Assembly (NCBI GenBank): GCA_036346355.1
Contig: CM070570.1
Span: 49,615,592 to 49,679,591 of the forward strand
Reading direction: 5' to 3'
DNA length: 64,000 nucleotides
From: Rhipidocladum racemiflorum
Lineage: Eukaryota > Streptophyta > Magnoliopsida > Poales > Poaceae
The position numbers were made by a program, and so were the translations under genes. The notes below the pieces were generated by a model that saw only the letters and a list, made by a program, of their open reading frames with translations, ran no database searches and was not told the DNA's origin. Shown here one piece after another: positions 1-10,439 of the stretch (the first letter of the stretch is position 1; each line of letters begins with the position of its first letter).

Positions 1-1998
1 GCATTAATTAATTTCCGAAAAAGAAAATGATTTATTAATTCGAAATATTGATTCAAATTTAGATTCAAACTTCAAACGCTTATAACTTTTGCGTTTCAAC
101 TCCGATTCGAGTGATTCAAATTTCTAAATTTGTATAAAATTTAGATCTACCTAAATATGAATTTTATTTAATTTTTGGACTAAAGTTTTTCTCTGTAAAT
201 ATTATTTAATTGATTATTTAAACTTTAATAAATCATAACTTTTGCATTTTAACTCCGATTTGGACGATTCCAGTTTCTAAAAATCCAGAAAATTATGTTC
301 TCTCTGTTTATGGATTTTATTTGGAGTTTTGGGATGTTTTTGCCTATTGTTTATTTGTGTTTTGCTATTTGCACGCTTTACGAGTAGACGTTGAAGTGCC
401 GGAAGGATTCGAAGGAGAAGTATTGACTCAGGATCCAACTCAAGACCAAGAGCAAGTACTTTTTGAAGGCAAGTTGTGCTTTGACCATGTTGATCCTATT
501 TCGAAATCTATTTTGATTTAAACTATTGCATGCTAGATCAATTAGAAAGATACTTTGTTTAAACATGGGGGTTAGATAAATACCAATTTGTCAGTATGAC
601 ACCTTGATTATTTAAGTATGTGCCATGACCCTTGTCACCCTAGTTGTGGATTACTAGTTGGACATTATTAGATTGCCAACATGGGTTTTAGACCGATGTA
701 GTATAACGCTTAGACCACTTACGTGCTCATGACATGATTTTGGACAATCAAATGTTAATATTGACTTAATGATATATTGAACCTGTTTTGGGAAAAGTAT
801 CATGTGATGTTGATGGCACGTGGTGCATGGTAATCAACTGGGTTTGATAAACGCTGACCGGGCATGTGGCAAGAGTAATCAGTGGGCCGGTTGTGGCATT
901 GGGAATGTTGATTTGGTTCTTGGGTAGTCTTGCCTGGTCCCTCTAAGGACTTAACCTTGCAAGCCTTTGAACTGGGTCATACTTGCAACCACATGGCTGG
1001 AATGGGACGGCCCTAGTTGACTAAGTCGCTAAGGACTCACTTGTGGAGCCTCAGGGTGTCAATTACACCGTTTGTGTGATTGTGACGGGGAGCGATCGTG
1101 GTCGTGGCCGATACCCATCTAACGGTGTGTTGGTCCCATACTTCGCCTTGGCTAAGGGAAGGGATGGTGTAGAGCACGAACCCAGGAGAGGACCACTGTG
1201 TTTTTTGAGGATTACGAAAGGCTTTGTTACGGGAACTCGCCTTTGTGGTGTTTGACTGTATCTTGTGGGTAAAGTGCATAACCTCTGCAGAGTGTAGAAT
1301 CTATTTAAATAGCCGAGTCCACGGTACTGGACAATGCTCGGGAATTACAGTCAAGGGTTAGACTTTCTGAAAATAACTTTGATTTGAAAAGTTGGGTTGG
1401 TTTAGTAATGAAGATGATGGAAATATGGTTTAGGATGGGGAAAATGTTTATTAAACTTCTTGAAAAGTTATTTATGCTTTACTTATTTCTACTGCTTTCG
1501 AATCTATTTATGATACTTGTCAAATGCTGTTTACCGCAAATATACCTCAAGCTATTCCTTTGTACCAAGCCATGCATATAGTATATTAGCTTGCATTCTG
1601 TGCATGACTTGCTGAGTACCAAGTACTCACCCTTGCCTCAACACAATATCAGTTGAAGAGGAGATTACGCCAGCTTTGGAGGAGGAACTCCAAGAAGATC
1701 CGTCTACTTAGGGAAGCGAGCCGGCCGATTTGCCTGTGGTATACTGGATGGCGCCACGAAGTTTATTTGATTTTCCGCTGCTATTATTTTTCTCTGAATA
1801 AGTTTCGCCTTGAGAGGCATACATTTGTAACTTGACCATAAGGTCGAGTAACCAGTTTGGTTATTTAAATAAAGTACTTTGATAATATCGATTGGTATGA
1901 TTGTGATATTTACCGATGTTAAGACTGTGTGCACTAGCTGCTCCTGGACTAGTGCTGAATACACAGAGGGTCGGATTTGCAAATTCGGGGTCCCGACA
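1..1998 (+). repeat. 5' LTR of Tekay-A (3' part)
   Basis: It aligns base for base with 8435-10439 and ends in CCGACA directly before the PBS region. The first ~1465 bases of the LTR lie before the window. Differences from the 3' LTR are small complex indels clustered in GC-rich patches, separated by long identical AT-rich stretches. A palindrome CTATTTAAATAG is at 1301-1312. Open frames such as 321-521 recur identically in the 3' LTR and are not genes. Confidence 0.93.
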
Positions 1999-2002
1999 GA
2001 GG

Positions 2003-2014
2003 TGGTATCAGAGC
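2003..2014 (+). promoter_or_regulatory. Primer binding site of Tekay-A (initiator Met-tRNA type)
   Basis: TGGTATCAGAGC lies four bases after the end of the 5' LTR. This is the standard plant PBS complementary to the 3' end of initiator methionine tRNA, where minus-strand DNA synthesis starts. Confidence 0.92.
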
Positions 2015-2513
2015 CATACTTGACTGTAGGCTCAACCCTAAGATAGAATGGTCGTAGTGAGGATAAAACCTATTTTCTAAAGCTAAAAATTTGTGAAGAC
2101 AAGAAATGACATCTCGACTTATCCCCTTCTCTCTTTTCTTGTCTCTTGCTGAAATTTTCCCTTACCTTATCACAATTTAAAAATTCGAGTTCTTACGTAA
2201 AGCACTCTTGTGACAGATGGAGGTTTTCGATGAGTGAGTATAGGTTCTATAGTGAGACTTCTTCGCGAGTCGGCGTCACGAGAATAAAGAGTCACCCTTT
2301 AGGCGTTAGACTCAGAGTTAGTTCGATTTGGATTTGCTTTGTTTGTCGAGTGTGCAAGATGTGTTGCAAGGCCCTTAGGCATTGTAAGTGACCATACCAA
2401 GTTATTAATAATAAAGTTGGACCTTAAAGTTACACCTTTCGCCCCGCATAAATTCCATATTACTTGTCTATTCTTGTTTCCCTCTCATCTCTAAACCTAG
2501 AGCAAATCAACAG
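2015..2513 (+). other. Tekay-A leader with deleted ORF0
   Basis: Untranslated leader between PBS and gag. The related Tekay-B copy has about 700 more bases here, encoding a pre-gag ORF0. In Tekay-A the sequence passes directly from the ORF0 start region (GACAGATGGAGG, near 2211-2223) to the ORF0 end region (TTTTCGATGAG). The junction is the 6-base TGGAGG that flanks the missing piece in Tekay-B. What remains is an ATG with five further codons and a stop. Confidence 0.75.
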
Positions 2514-3640
2514 ATGGTGAACACCCGTGGAAACTTTGGAAGCAATGGGAGTGGTTCTCGCCCAGCAGAAAACCCCAATGATGGAGCACCAAAGACCGCC
2601 ATTGATATGCAGAATTTCGAGCTTTTCTTGCTGCCCAGACTCAGTTGATGCATGCTATGATGCAACAAATGCAGCACGTCAACGCCAAAGCCATCGCTAA
2701 TCAAGTTAATCATGGACAACGCTGAATACAAGGTGTCGAGTTCATGAGGACTCACCCACCCACTTTTTCCGGGAATGCCAATCAATTGGAGGCCGAGGAT
2801 TGGTTAAGATCAATTGAGAGGAAGCTACACATAGCTCAATGCATAGTAAATGAGAAGGTACTCTACTCTTCTCATCGGTTGGAAGGAACAACCACGAATG
2901 GTGGGAGAATTTACGTGCCACGCAGAGAACCCTCAAGATATCACTTGGGAAGAGTTCACACTGCATTCCGACAAGATCACGTGCCTGAAGGAATCATGGA
3001 CCTTAAGAAGGAGGAGTTCAGAGCATTAAAGCAAGGTAATCGGCCGGTGGTCGACTACCTGAACAAGTTCACACAGCCTAGCACGCTACGCACTGAGGAT
3101 GTAGCGACGGATAAATCCGCAGGCCTCGTTTTATGAAGGGACTTAACTCAGGATTGCAAGTAGGGTTGATCACCCACACCTTTCCAGATTTCCAAGAGTT
3201 GGTGAATAAGGCGCTTATTCTTGAGGACAAGCGCAAGGAACCGGATGAGAACAGAAGCGCAGGATGCAACAAAGAAGGATCACGCCAGTGAACGCAATGC
3301 CTCGAGAGTTGCACCGAATCAATTCTTCAGATTCCAACCACGAACGCGACAAGGACACCACCCTCAGCACCAAGACCTGCCAATCGAACTACTGCACCCA
3401 GCCCCCGTAAACGCTTACTCCCGGCAAACAAGAAGGAACAGTGAGACGCTGTTACAACTACAACGAGCCAGGACACTTTGCCAACAGCTTGTCCAAAGAA
3501 GACAGCAGAGCGACCCCGCCGCTTCAATCTAGGAACCACCCCAGCTAGGACGCCAAAGACTCAGGAGCCACACCCTGCATCGTGAGAGGCCGAGTCAACC
3601 ATGTCACCGCAGATGCACCGCAGAATGCTACGAGACGTAA
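2514..3640 (+). pseudogene. gag: gag of Tekay-A, frameshifted
   Basis: Structural capsid/nucleocapsid gene. The ATG at 2514 (reading MVNTRGN) matches the gag start of Tekay-B. The segment 2744-3136 contains the plant gypsy Gag core (THPPTFSGNAN, then WLRSIERKLHIAQC). The zinc knuckle near 3445-3500 reads CYNYNEPGHFANS, so the second cysteine is tyrosine, and the final cysteine is lost by a shift; Tekay-B keeps the intact CX2CX4HX4C. Several frameshifts break the frame. Non-functional as written, although some shifts could be consensus errors. Confidence 0.85.
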
Positions 3641-4010
3641 ATCTTGGGTAAGTTACTTGTTAACTCAAGACTGCAACGGTTTTGTTTGACTCGAGCTTCA
3701 GATTCGCTTGTTTCGCAAGGCTTTGCTACTAGAAATGATTGGAGAATTGCAAGACTTAAGTGCCTGCTTAGTTCAAACCCTGGTTCGAACTCCGAACGAA
3801 AGTAGGATGTTCCGGGTGAGAATCTTGATAGGTGGAATAGAGTTCCTAGCAAACCTTATAATTTTGGAGACCAGGACCTTAGACGTTATATTGGGAATGG
3901 ATTGGTTATCCAAGCACAAGGCCGTATTGGATTGTGGACGAAGGACTATCTCGATTGAGGGCCCGTGTGGGAAGAAAGTTGAATTTCAAGCCACTGCTGA
4001 TTAGAGATGG
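3641..4010 (+). pseudogene. pol: Protease region of Tekay-A pol
   Basis: Aspartic protease that would process the polyprotein. Near 3685-3705 the active-site region reads LFDS and then jumps frame where a DSGAS motif is expected, as if two G bases were missing. The C-terminal part at 3830-4000 is clear: LDVILGMDWLSKHKAVLDC is the standard plant gypsy protease end. It runs on towards the reverse transcriptase through another frame change. Catalytically dead as written. Confidence 0.8.
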
Positions 4011-5664
4011 ACAGCTTGATGGTTAACGCATCAAGGCAATCAAGATGGAGGATGTCCCAAGAGTGAATGAGTACCCGATGTTTTTCCCGAAGATCTACTT
4101 GGTATGCCGCGAGACAGGGACATAGAGTTTGTGATAGAGCTTGTACTGCACAAAGACCGATAGCAAAGAGACCCTATCGGATGTCCACCGAGGAGTTGGT
4201 AGAGATGAAGAAACAGCTAGAAGAGTTAATGGAGAAAGGATTTATCAGACCAAGTTCGTCGCCGTGGGGAGCACGATTTTGTTTGTCAAGAAGAAGGACG
4301 GGAGTTTCAGGATGTGCATTGACTACCGTGGCACTCAATGAAGTCACCGTGAAGAATAAGTATCCGCTACCGGATCGATGATTTGTTTGATCAGTTGAGA
4401 GGAGCCGAGTTTTCTCCAAGATTGATCTCGAGATCGGGATACCATCGATTGAAGATCCGATCGTAAGATATTCAAGATCGCATTCTCGTCAAGATATGGA
4501 CATTACGAGTTTACAGTTATGTCCTTTGGACTGACGAATGCGCCAGCCTATTTCATGAATATGATGAATAAGGTGTTCATGGAATATTTGGACAAGTTTG
4601 TCGTCGTGTTCATAGACGATATCCTAGTCTACTCCAAGACAGAGGATGAACATGCCGAACACTTGAGGCGAGTTTTGGAAAAGCTGAGGGAACAGCAACT
4701 TTTCGCCAAGTTCAGCAAGTGTGATTTTTGGAAGGACAAGGTGGAGTTTCTTGGACATGTAATGACCGCAGAAGGAGTCGCCGTAGATCCAAGCAAAGTA
4801 GAAGCTGTGTTACATTGGGAGCAGCCGAAGACTGTGACCCAGATTCGGAGTTTCCTTGGAATGGCGGGATACTACCGCCGTTTCATCGAAGGCTTCTCGA
4901 CAATTGCGAAACCTCTTACGCAACTGCTGAGGAAGGAAAAGAAGTTTGCATGGACGCCGGAATGTGAAAAAGGATTTCAGGAGCTGAAGAAGCGATTGAC
5001 ATCAGCACCGGTGTTAGTTCTACCGGATGTTGCTCAAAGCTTCGATATTTATTGTGACGCATCGCGCCAAGGGCTTGGATGTGTGCTGATGCAGAACGGA
5101 AAGGTCGTCGCTTATGCGTCAAGGCAGTTGAGGCCGCATGAGGAAAATTATCCGACACATGACTTAGAGTTAGCTGCCGTAGTGCATGCTTTGAAGATAT
5201 GGCGTCACTATCTGATTGGAAACAGATGTGAAGTGTATACGGATCATAAGAGCCTTAAATACATATTCACCCAGTCGGATTTGAACATGAGGCAGAGGAG
5301 ATGGTTAGAGTTGATCAAGGACTATAATGTTGGAATCCATGACCATCCCGGGAAGGCCAACGTAGTAGCCGATGCCTTGAGTCGGAAAAGCCATACCGTG
5401 AGTACGTTGCTAGCCACAAGTCAGGAAGAGTTATGCGAGGATTTTCAGAAAATGAAGATTGAGGTAGTACCTAGCGGATTCTTGGCCGCATTAGAAGTAA
5501 AGCCTACCCTGGAGGAGCAGATCCGAGAAGGACAGAAGGATGATGACAAGATCCGCAGGATTAAGTTCATCAAGGAGGAAGGCAAGGCAGAGGACTTCAA
5601 GTTGGATGAGCAAGGCACGTTGTGGATGAAGGATCGCATTTGTGTGCCTAACAAAAGGAGTTAA
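4011..5664 (+). pseudogene. pol: Reverse transcriptase and RNase H of Tekay-A pol
   Basis: Reverse transcriptase begins near 4160 (RPYRMSTEELVEMKKQL, then KDGSFRMCIDYR) but is frame-broken until 4519. From 4519 to 5664 one open frame of 381 codons carries FGLTNAPAYFMNMMN and the polymerase motif FIDD at 4609-4620. RNase H follows with its acidic residues in YCDAS (near 5050), LELAAVV (near 5165) and YTDHKSL (near 5236). The frame closes at 5664, before the integrase. The longest intact stretch of the element. Reading frame choice follows conserved motifs rather than a start codon, since pol is made as a fusion. Confidence 0.9.
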
Positions 5665-6933
5665 AGCAAGCGATTGGAGGAAGCCCATGACTCAAGTACT
5701 CAATCCATCCTCGAAGCGCCAAGATGTATCAGATCTCAAGGAGAGATTCTCGTGGCCGAGTATGAAACGTGAAGTTGCCGAGCATGTTGCCTTGTGCGAT
5801 GTATGCCGAGAGTCAAGGCAATGCATCGAGACCAGCAGGATTGCTACAACCGCTGAAAATACCTGAGTGGAAGTGGGAGGAAATCGGAATGGATTTCATT
5901 ACGGTTTGTCAAGACTCAAGGAGGTTATGACTCCATATGGGTTATAGTGGATCGCTTGACTAAAGTAGCCCATTTTATCCCCGTGAAGACCACTTACTCG
6001 GGAGATAAATTAGCAGTAATTATACATGACCAGATTGTCTGCTTGCACGGAGTGCCAAAGAGGATTGTATCAGACAGAGGAACCCAATTTACCTCAAGGT
6101 TTTGGAATAAGTTGCATGAAGCCATGGGAACCCGCTTTGAACTTCAAGACAGCTATCATCCACGCAGGATGATGGACAGACCGAAAGAGTCAACCAGATT
6201 CTCGGAGGATATGTTAAGAGCTTGTGCATTAGCTTATGCCACCTCTTGGGATAAGAGTTTGCCGTATGCCGAGTTCGATTACAACAATAGTTATCGGGCT
6301 AGTTTACGATGTCACCTTTGAGGCAATCAGATGGTCGACTCGCTTGACGCCATTGAATTGGAATGAGACCGGCGAGCGCCGTGTCTTTGGGCCTGATATT
6401 CTTCAAGAGGCTGAAGAGCAGATCGCCATGATTAGGGAAAGGTTGAAGATAGCCCAATCTCGACAGAAAAGTTATGCTGATAATCGTCGCCGAGATTTGA
6501 GTTTTGAACCAGAAGATTTTGTATACCTCAGAGTTACGCCTCTCAGGGGAGTTAAGAGGTTCCATGCCAAAGGGAAACTCGCACCCCGTTATGTTGGACC
6601 ATTTAAGGTTTTGAGCCGCAGAGGCGGTTGCTTATCACCGGAGTTGCCACAGTCGTTGGCAGGAGTGCATGATGTATTCCATGTGTCCCAGTTAAAGAAG
6701 TGTCCCGAGTTCCTGAGGAACAGACACCGCTAGAGTCAATTGAGTTGCAAGAGGATTTGACTTATAAGGAGTATCCCGTGAGGATTCTGGACACAATGGA
6801 TCGAGAAACCAGAAATAAGTCAACCCGTTTCTGTAGAGTTCAGTGGAGTAACCATGAAGAAAGCGAAGCGACTTGGGAGCGCGAAGAGGATTTGAAGAAA
6901 GAATTTCCAAACCTATTCTGTAGTGAGCCCTGA
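5665..6933 (+). pseudogene. pol: Integrase and chromodomain of Tekay-A pol
   Basis: The zinc-binding remnant near 5780-5825 reads ALCDVCRESRQ. The catalytic core has its first aspartate in VDRLTKVAHF (near 5950), the second in SDRGTQF (near 6070) and the glutamate in QTERVNQ (near 6180); the last lies in a shifted frame. The C-terminal GPF/Y-like part (KLAPRYVGPFKVL, near 6560-6610) and VFHVSQLKKC follow. The segment 6778-6921 is a chromodomain (YPVRILD, VQWSNHEESEATWE, EEDL). In this lineage the chromodomain directs integration towards particular chromatin marks (family knowledge). The stop is at 6931-6933. Confidence 0.88.
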
Positions 6934-6955
6934 ATCTCGGGGACGAGATTCTATT

Positions 6956-6967
6956 AAGGGGGGGAGG
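6956..6967 (+). promoter_or_regulatory. Polypurine tract of Tekay-A
   Basis: AAGGGGGGGAGG lies two bases before the TGTAAC start of the 3' LTR and is the expected plus-strand primer. Confidence 0.9.
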
Positions 6968-6969
6968 TT

Positions 6970-9900
6970 TGTAACACCCCAAAATTTTGCTTTTCTTGAA
7001 TTCATGTGTGATTTGGCACTTTGGTGAATTTTTGGAATTTTCTGGAATTTATTTGGATTTATTTGGAATTTATTTGGATTTATTCCATTTTGAAATAATT
7101 AAAGAATTTAATTTTGCAAATAAAATTTTGTTGGAAATATTTTATTTGAGTCCAAAATGATCCAAAGTATTTTCCAGAATTTTTCTGGAATTTTTCTGAG
7201 TCATTTGCTATTTTTAATGAATTAAATGAATTACTGGGAATTATTTTAAATATTAAATCGCTGGAAAATCAACCGAAGCGAGTATCTTGTTCATCCGACC
7301 GAGCCCGAGTCAGACTCGAGTTCGAGTCCGACCCGAGCCACGTGACTCGACCAAACCCACTCCTAAACCTAATCAATCCCAACCGTTGGATCAAGATCCA
7401 ACGGCTGAGATCCGCCCGTACCGGTTCGAGCCGTATCCGGGCCGGATCCGATCGCGTCCGTGCGATCGTGGCCGTTGATCGTGCCACGTGGACGGTGTCG
7501 CGTCGTCGTCTTCGCCGAGACCGAGCCGACTCCGCCGCCGCGGTGCCATAGCGAAACTAGGTTTCCGTGTCCCGCGCGAACGCCGAGGCTATTTAAAGCG
7601 TGAGACGCCCCGAGGTTGCCCTCATCCTTGCACACCCGCTTCCCGAGCCATCTCGCTGAGCCGCCCGTCGTTTGCCGTGCGAGCTCGGGCCGTGAGTTGG
7701 AGGAAGTGACCGCGCGCGTTTTTGCTCGATTCCGCCGCCGTCCGTCGTCTTCCGCCGAAGGAGCCCAGATCCGGAACCACCGTGACGAGACGCACGAAGA
7801 GACCCTTCGCCGGCGGGCGCGCGCCGAAACGCCGTCGGCAAGGTCGTCCTCGCGCCCGGTGAGCGGCAGCGCCGCCATAAGCCATCAGCCGGACGCGAGC
7901 TCTCTCGGCCGTCCGATCAAGATCCAACGCCGAGATCACGCCACGCCATCGCGACGGTGAGATTGCGTTACGATTTCCAGATCTAATCTCGACCATCGGA
8001 TCTAGATCCAACGGTCCGAATCAATGCGCGTTAACCCAAACGCGTTAACCCTGGATCTAATCCGCGCCGCTGATTTTTAAACCAACGGCCGTGATTGGCG
8101 CCACGTGTCGGGAAGTTGGACCGACGCTGCCGGCCGCCCACGCGCTGGCAGTGCAGTGTAGGACGCCGACACGCTGGGGCCCGCGTGTCGAGGGCTCAAG
8201 ATGTCGGGCCGCTGTCCCAGCCGAAAGCGCCGACGTCATAGCGGGTCCCACTCGCTGATCTTGAGGCTGAGCCCTGGCCGACGCCAAAGAATGACGCTAC
8301 CCGAAAGTGGTCCCACATGTCGGGCCTCACGTGGAGTCGTGGACCGAGTCCACGGTGGACCCGAGCCGAAGCGTGGACCACGCCCATGGACCGACGCCAC
8401 CAACCAATCGAGGCTGCCACGTGTCCATGCCGACGCATTAATTAATTTCCGAAAAGAAAATGATTTATTAATTCGAAATATTGATTCAAATTTAGATTCA
8501 AACTTCAAACGCTTATAACTTTTATGCTTCAACTCCGATTCGAGTGATTCAAACTTCTAAATTTGTATAAAATTTAGATCTACCTAAATATGAATTTTAT
8601 TTAATTTTTGGACTAAAGTTTTTCTCTGTAAATATTATTTAATTGATTATTTAAACTTTAATAAATCATAACTTTTGCATTTTAACTCCGATTTGGACGA
8701 TTCCAGTTTCTAAAAATCCAGAAAATTATGTTCTCTATGTTTATGGATTTTATTTGGAGTTTTGGGATGTTTTTGCCTATTGTTTATTTGTGTTTTGCTA
8801 TTTGCACGCTTTACGAGTAGACGTTGAAGTGCCGGAAGGATTCGAAGGAGAAGTATTGACTCAGGATCCAACTCAAGACCAAGAGCAAGTACTTTTTGAA
8901 GGCAAGTTGTGCTTTGACCATGTTGATCCTATTTCGAAATCTATTTTGATTTAAACTATTGCATGCTAGATCAATTAGAAAGATACTTTGTTTAAACATG
9001 GGGGTTAGATAAATACCAATTTGCTGTATGACACCTTGATTATTTAAGTATGTGCCATGACCCTTGTCACCCTAGTTGTGGATTACTAGTTGGACATTAT
9101 TAGATTGCCAACATGGGTTTTAGACCGATGTAGTATACTGCTTAGACCTGCTACGTGCTCATGACATGATTTTGGACAATCAAATGTTAATATTGACTTA
9201 ATGATATATTGAACCTGTTTTGGGAAAAGTATCATGTGATGTTGATGGCACGTGGTGCATGGTAATCAACTGGGGTTTGATAAACGCTGATTTCGGCGGG
9301 GCATGTGGCAAGAGTAATCAGGTGGGCGATTGTGGCATTGGGAATGTTGATTTGGTTCTTGGGTAGTCTTGCCTGGTCACTCTAAGGACTTAACCTTGCA
9401 AGCCTTGAACTGGGTCATACTTGCAACCACATGGTCGGAATGGGACGGCCCTAGTTGACTAAGTCGCTAAGGACTCACTTGTGGAGCCTCAGTGGTGTCA
9501 ATTACACCGCTTGTGTGATTGTACGGGGAGCGATCGTGGTCGTGGCCAGATACCCATCTAACGAGTGTGTTGGTCCCATACTTCGCCTTGGCTAAGGGAA
9601 GGGATGGTGTAGAGCACGAACCAGGAGAGGACCACTGTGTTGTTTGAGGCTTGAAAGGCTTTGTTACTGGGAACTCGCCTTTGTGGTGTTTGACTGTATC
9701 TTGTGGGTAAAGTGCATAACCTCTGCAGAGTGTAGAATCTATTTAAATAGCCGAGTCCACTGTGATCGACAATGCTCGGGAATTACAAATAAGGGTTAGA
9801 CTTTCTGAAAATAACTTTGATTTGAAAAGTTGGGTTGGTTTAGTAATGAAGATGATGGAAATATGGTTTAGGATGGGGAAAATGTTTATTAAACTTCTTG

Positions 9901-10439
9901 AAAAGTTATTTATGCTTTACTTATTTCTACTGCTTTCGAATCTATTTATGATACTTGTCAAATGTCACACCGCAAATATACCTCAAGCTATTCCTTTGTA
10001 CCAAGCCATGCATATAGTATATTAGCTTGCATTACTGCGGCATGACTTGCTGAGTACCAAGTACTCACCCTTGCCTCAACACAATATCAGTTGAAGAGGA
10101 GATTACGCCAGCTTTGGAGGAGGAACTCCAAGAAGATCCGTCTACTTAGGGAAGCGAGCCCAGTCAGTTGCCTGTGGTATACTGGATGGCGCCACGAAGT
10201 TTATTTGATTTTCCGCTGCTATTATTTTTCTCTGAATAAGTTTCGCCTTGAGAGGCATACATTTGTAACTTGACCATAAGGTCGAGTAACTTGATTTAGT
10301 TATTTAAATAAAGTACTTTGATAATATCGATTGGTATGATTGTGATATTTACCGATGTTAAGACTGTGTGCACTAGCGCGTTCCTGGACTAGTGCTGAAT
10401 ACACAGAGGGTCCGGATTTGCAAATTCGGGGTCCCGACA
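6970..10439 (+). repeat. 3' LTR of Tekay-A (full, 3470 bases)
   Basis: Starts TGTAACACCCC directly after the PPT and ends GTCCCGACA. It contains an AT-rich first 300 bases, a GC-rich middle (7270-8430) with several G-box cores CACGTG or CCACGTGTC, and an AT-rich last third identical in layout to the 5' LTR. At 7382-7403 the decamer CCGTTGGATC is followed after AA by its exact reverse complement, and the same ATCCAACGG core recurs at about 7920 and 8010. Confidence 0.93.
7590..7598 (+). promoter_or_regulatory. Putative TATA box of the Tekay LTR promoter
   Basis: TATTTAAAG in the GC-rich part of the LTR. The same element is found near 63958 in another copy, and a TATTTAAAT equivalent occurs on the - strand of the Tekay-B LTR near 15550. 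Conserved placement supports a role in initiating the genomic RNA, but no transcript evidence is available. Confidence 0.5.

Larger units (their letters stand above)
1..10439 (+). mobile_element. Tekay-A: Ty3/gypsy chromovirus (Tekay/Del type), 5' end cut by window
   Basis: A nearly complete LTR retrotransposon. In order it shows the last 1998 bases of the 5' LTR, a PBS matching initiator Met-tRNA, gag, PR-RT-RNaseH-INT, a chromodomain, a PPT and a full 3' LTR of 3470 bases (TGTAAC...CCGACA). The chromodomain and very long LTRs fit the Tekay/Del lineage (family knowledge; RIRE3/RIRE8-like elements of rice belong there). The right end abuts the gag of an opposite-strand element of the same family, so this copy probably inserted into that one. 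The left flank and left TSD copy are outside the window. The coding region is frameshifted many times. Confidence 0.93.

Noticed and set aside
321..521. 66-codon open frame occurring twice (also 8754-8954)
   Set aside because: Identical because it lies in both LTRs; the diverged LTRs of Tekay-B and 54071-57557 do not keep it.
2003..2014. tRNA gene fragments at the three PBS sites (2003, 12783, 38795)
   Set aside because: They are retrotransposon primer sites only; no cloverleaf sequence surrounds them.
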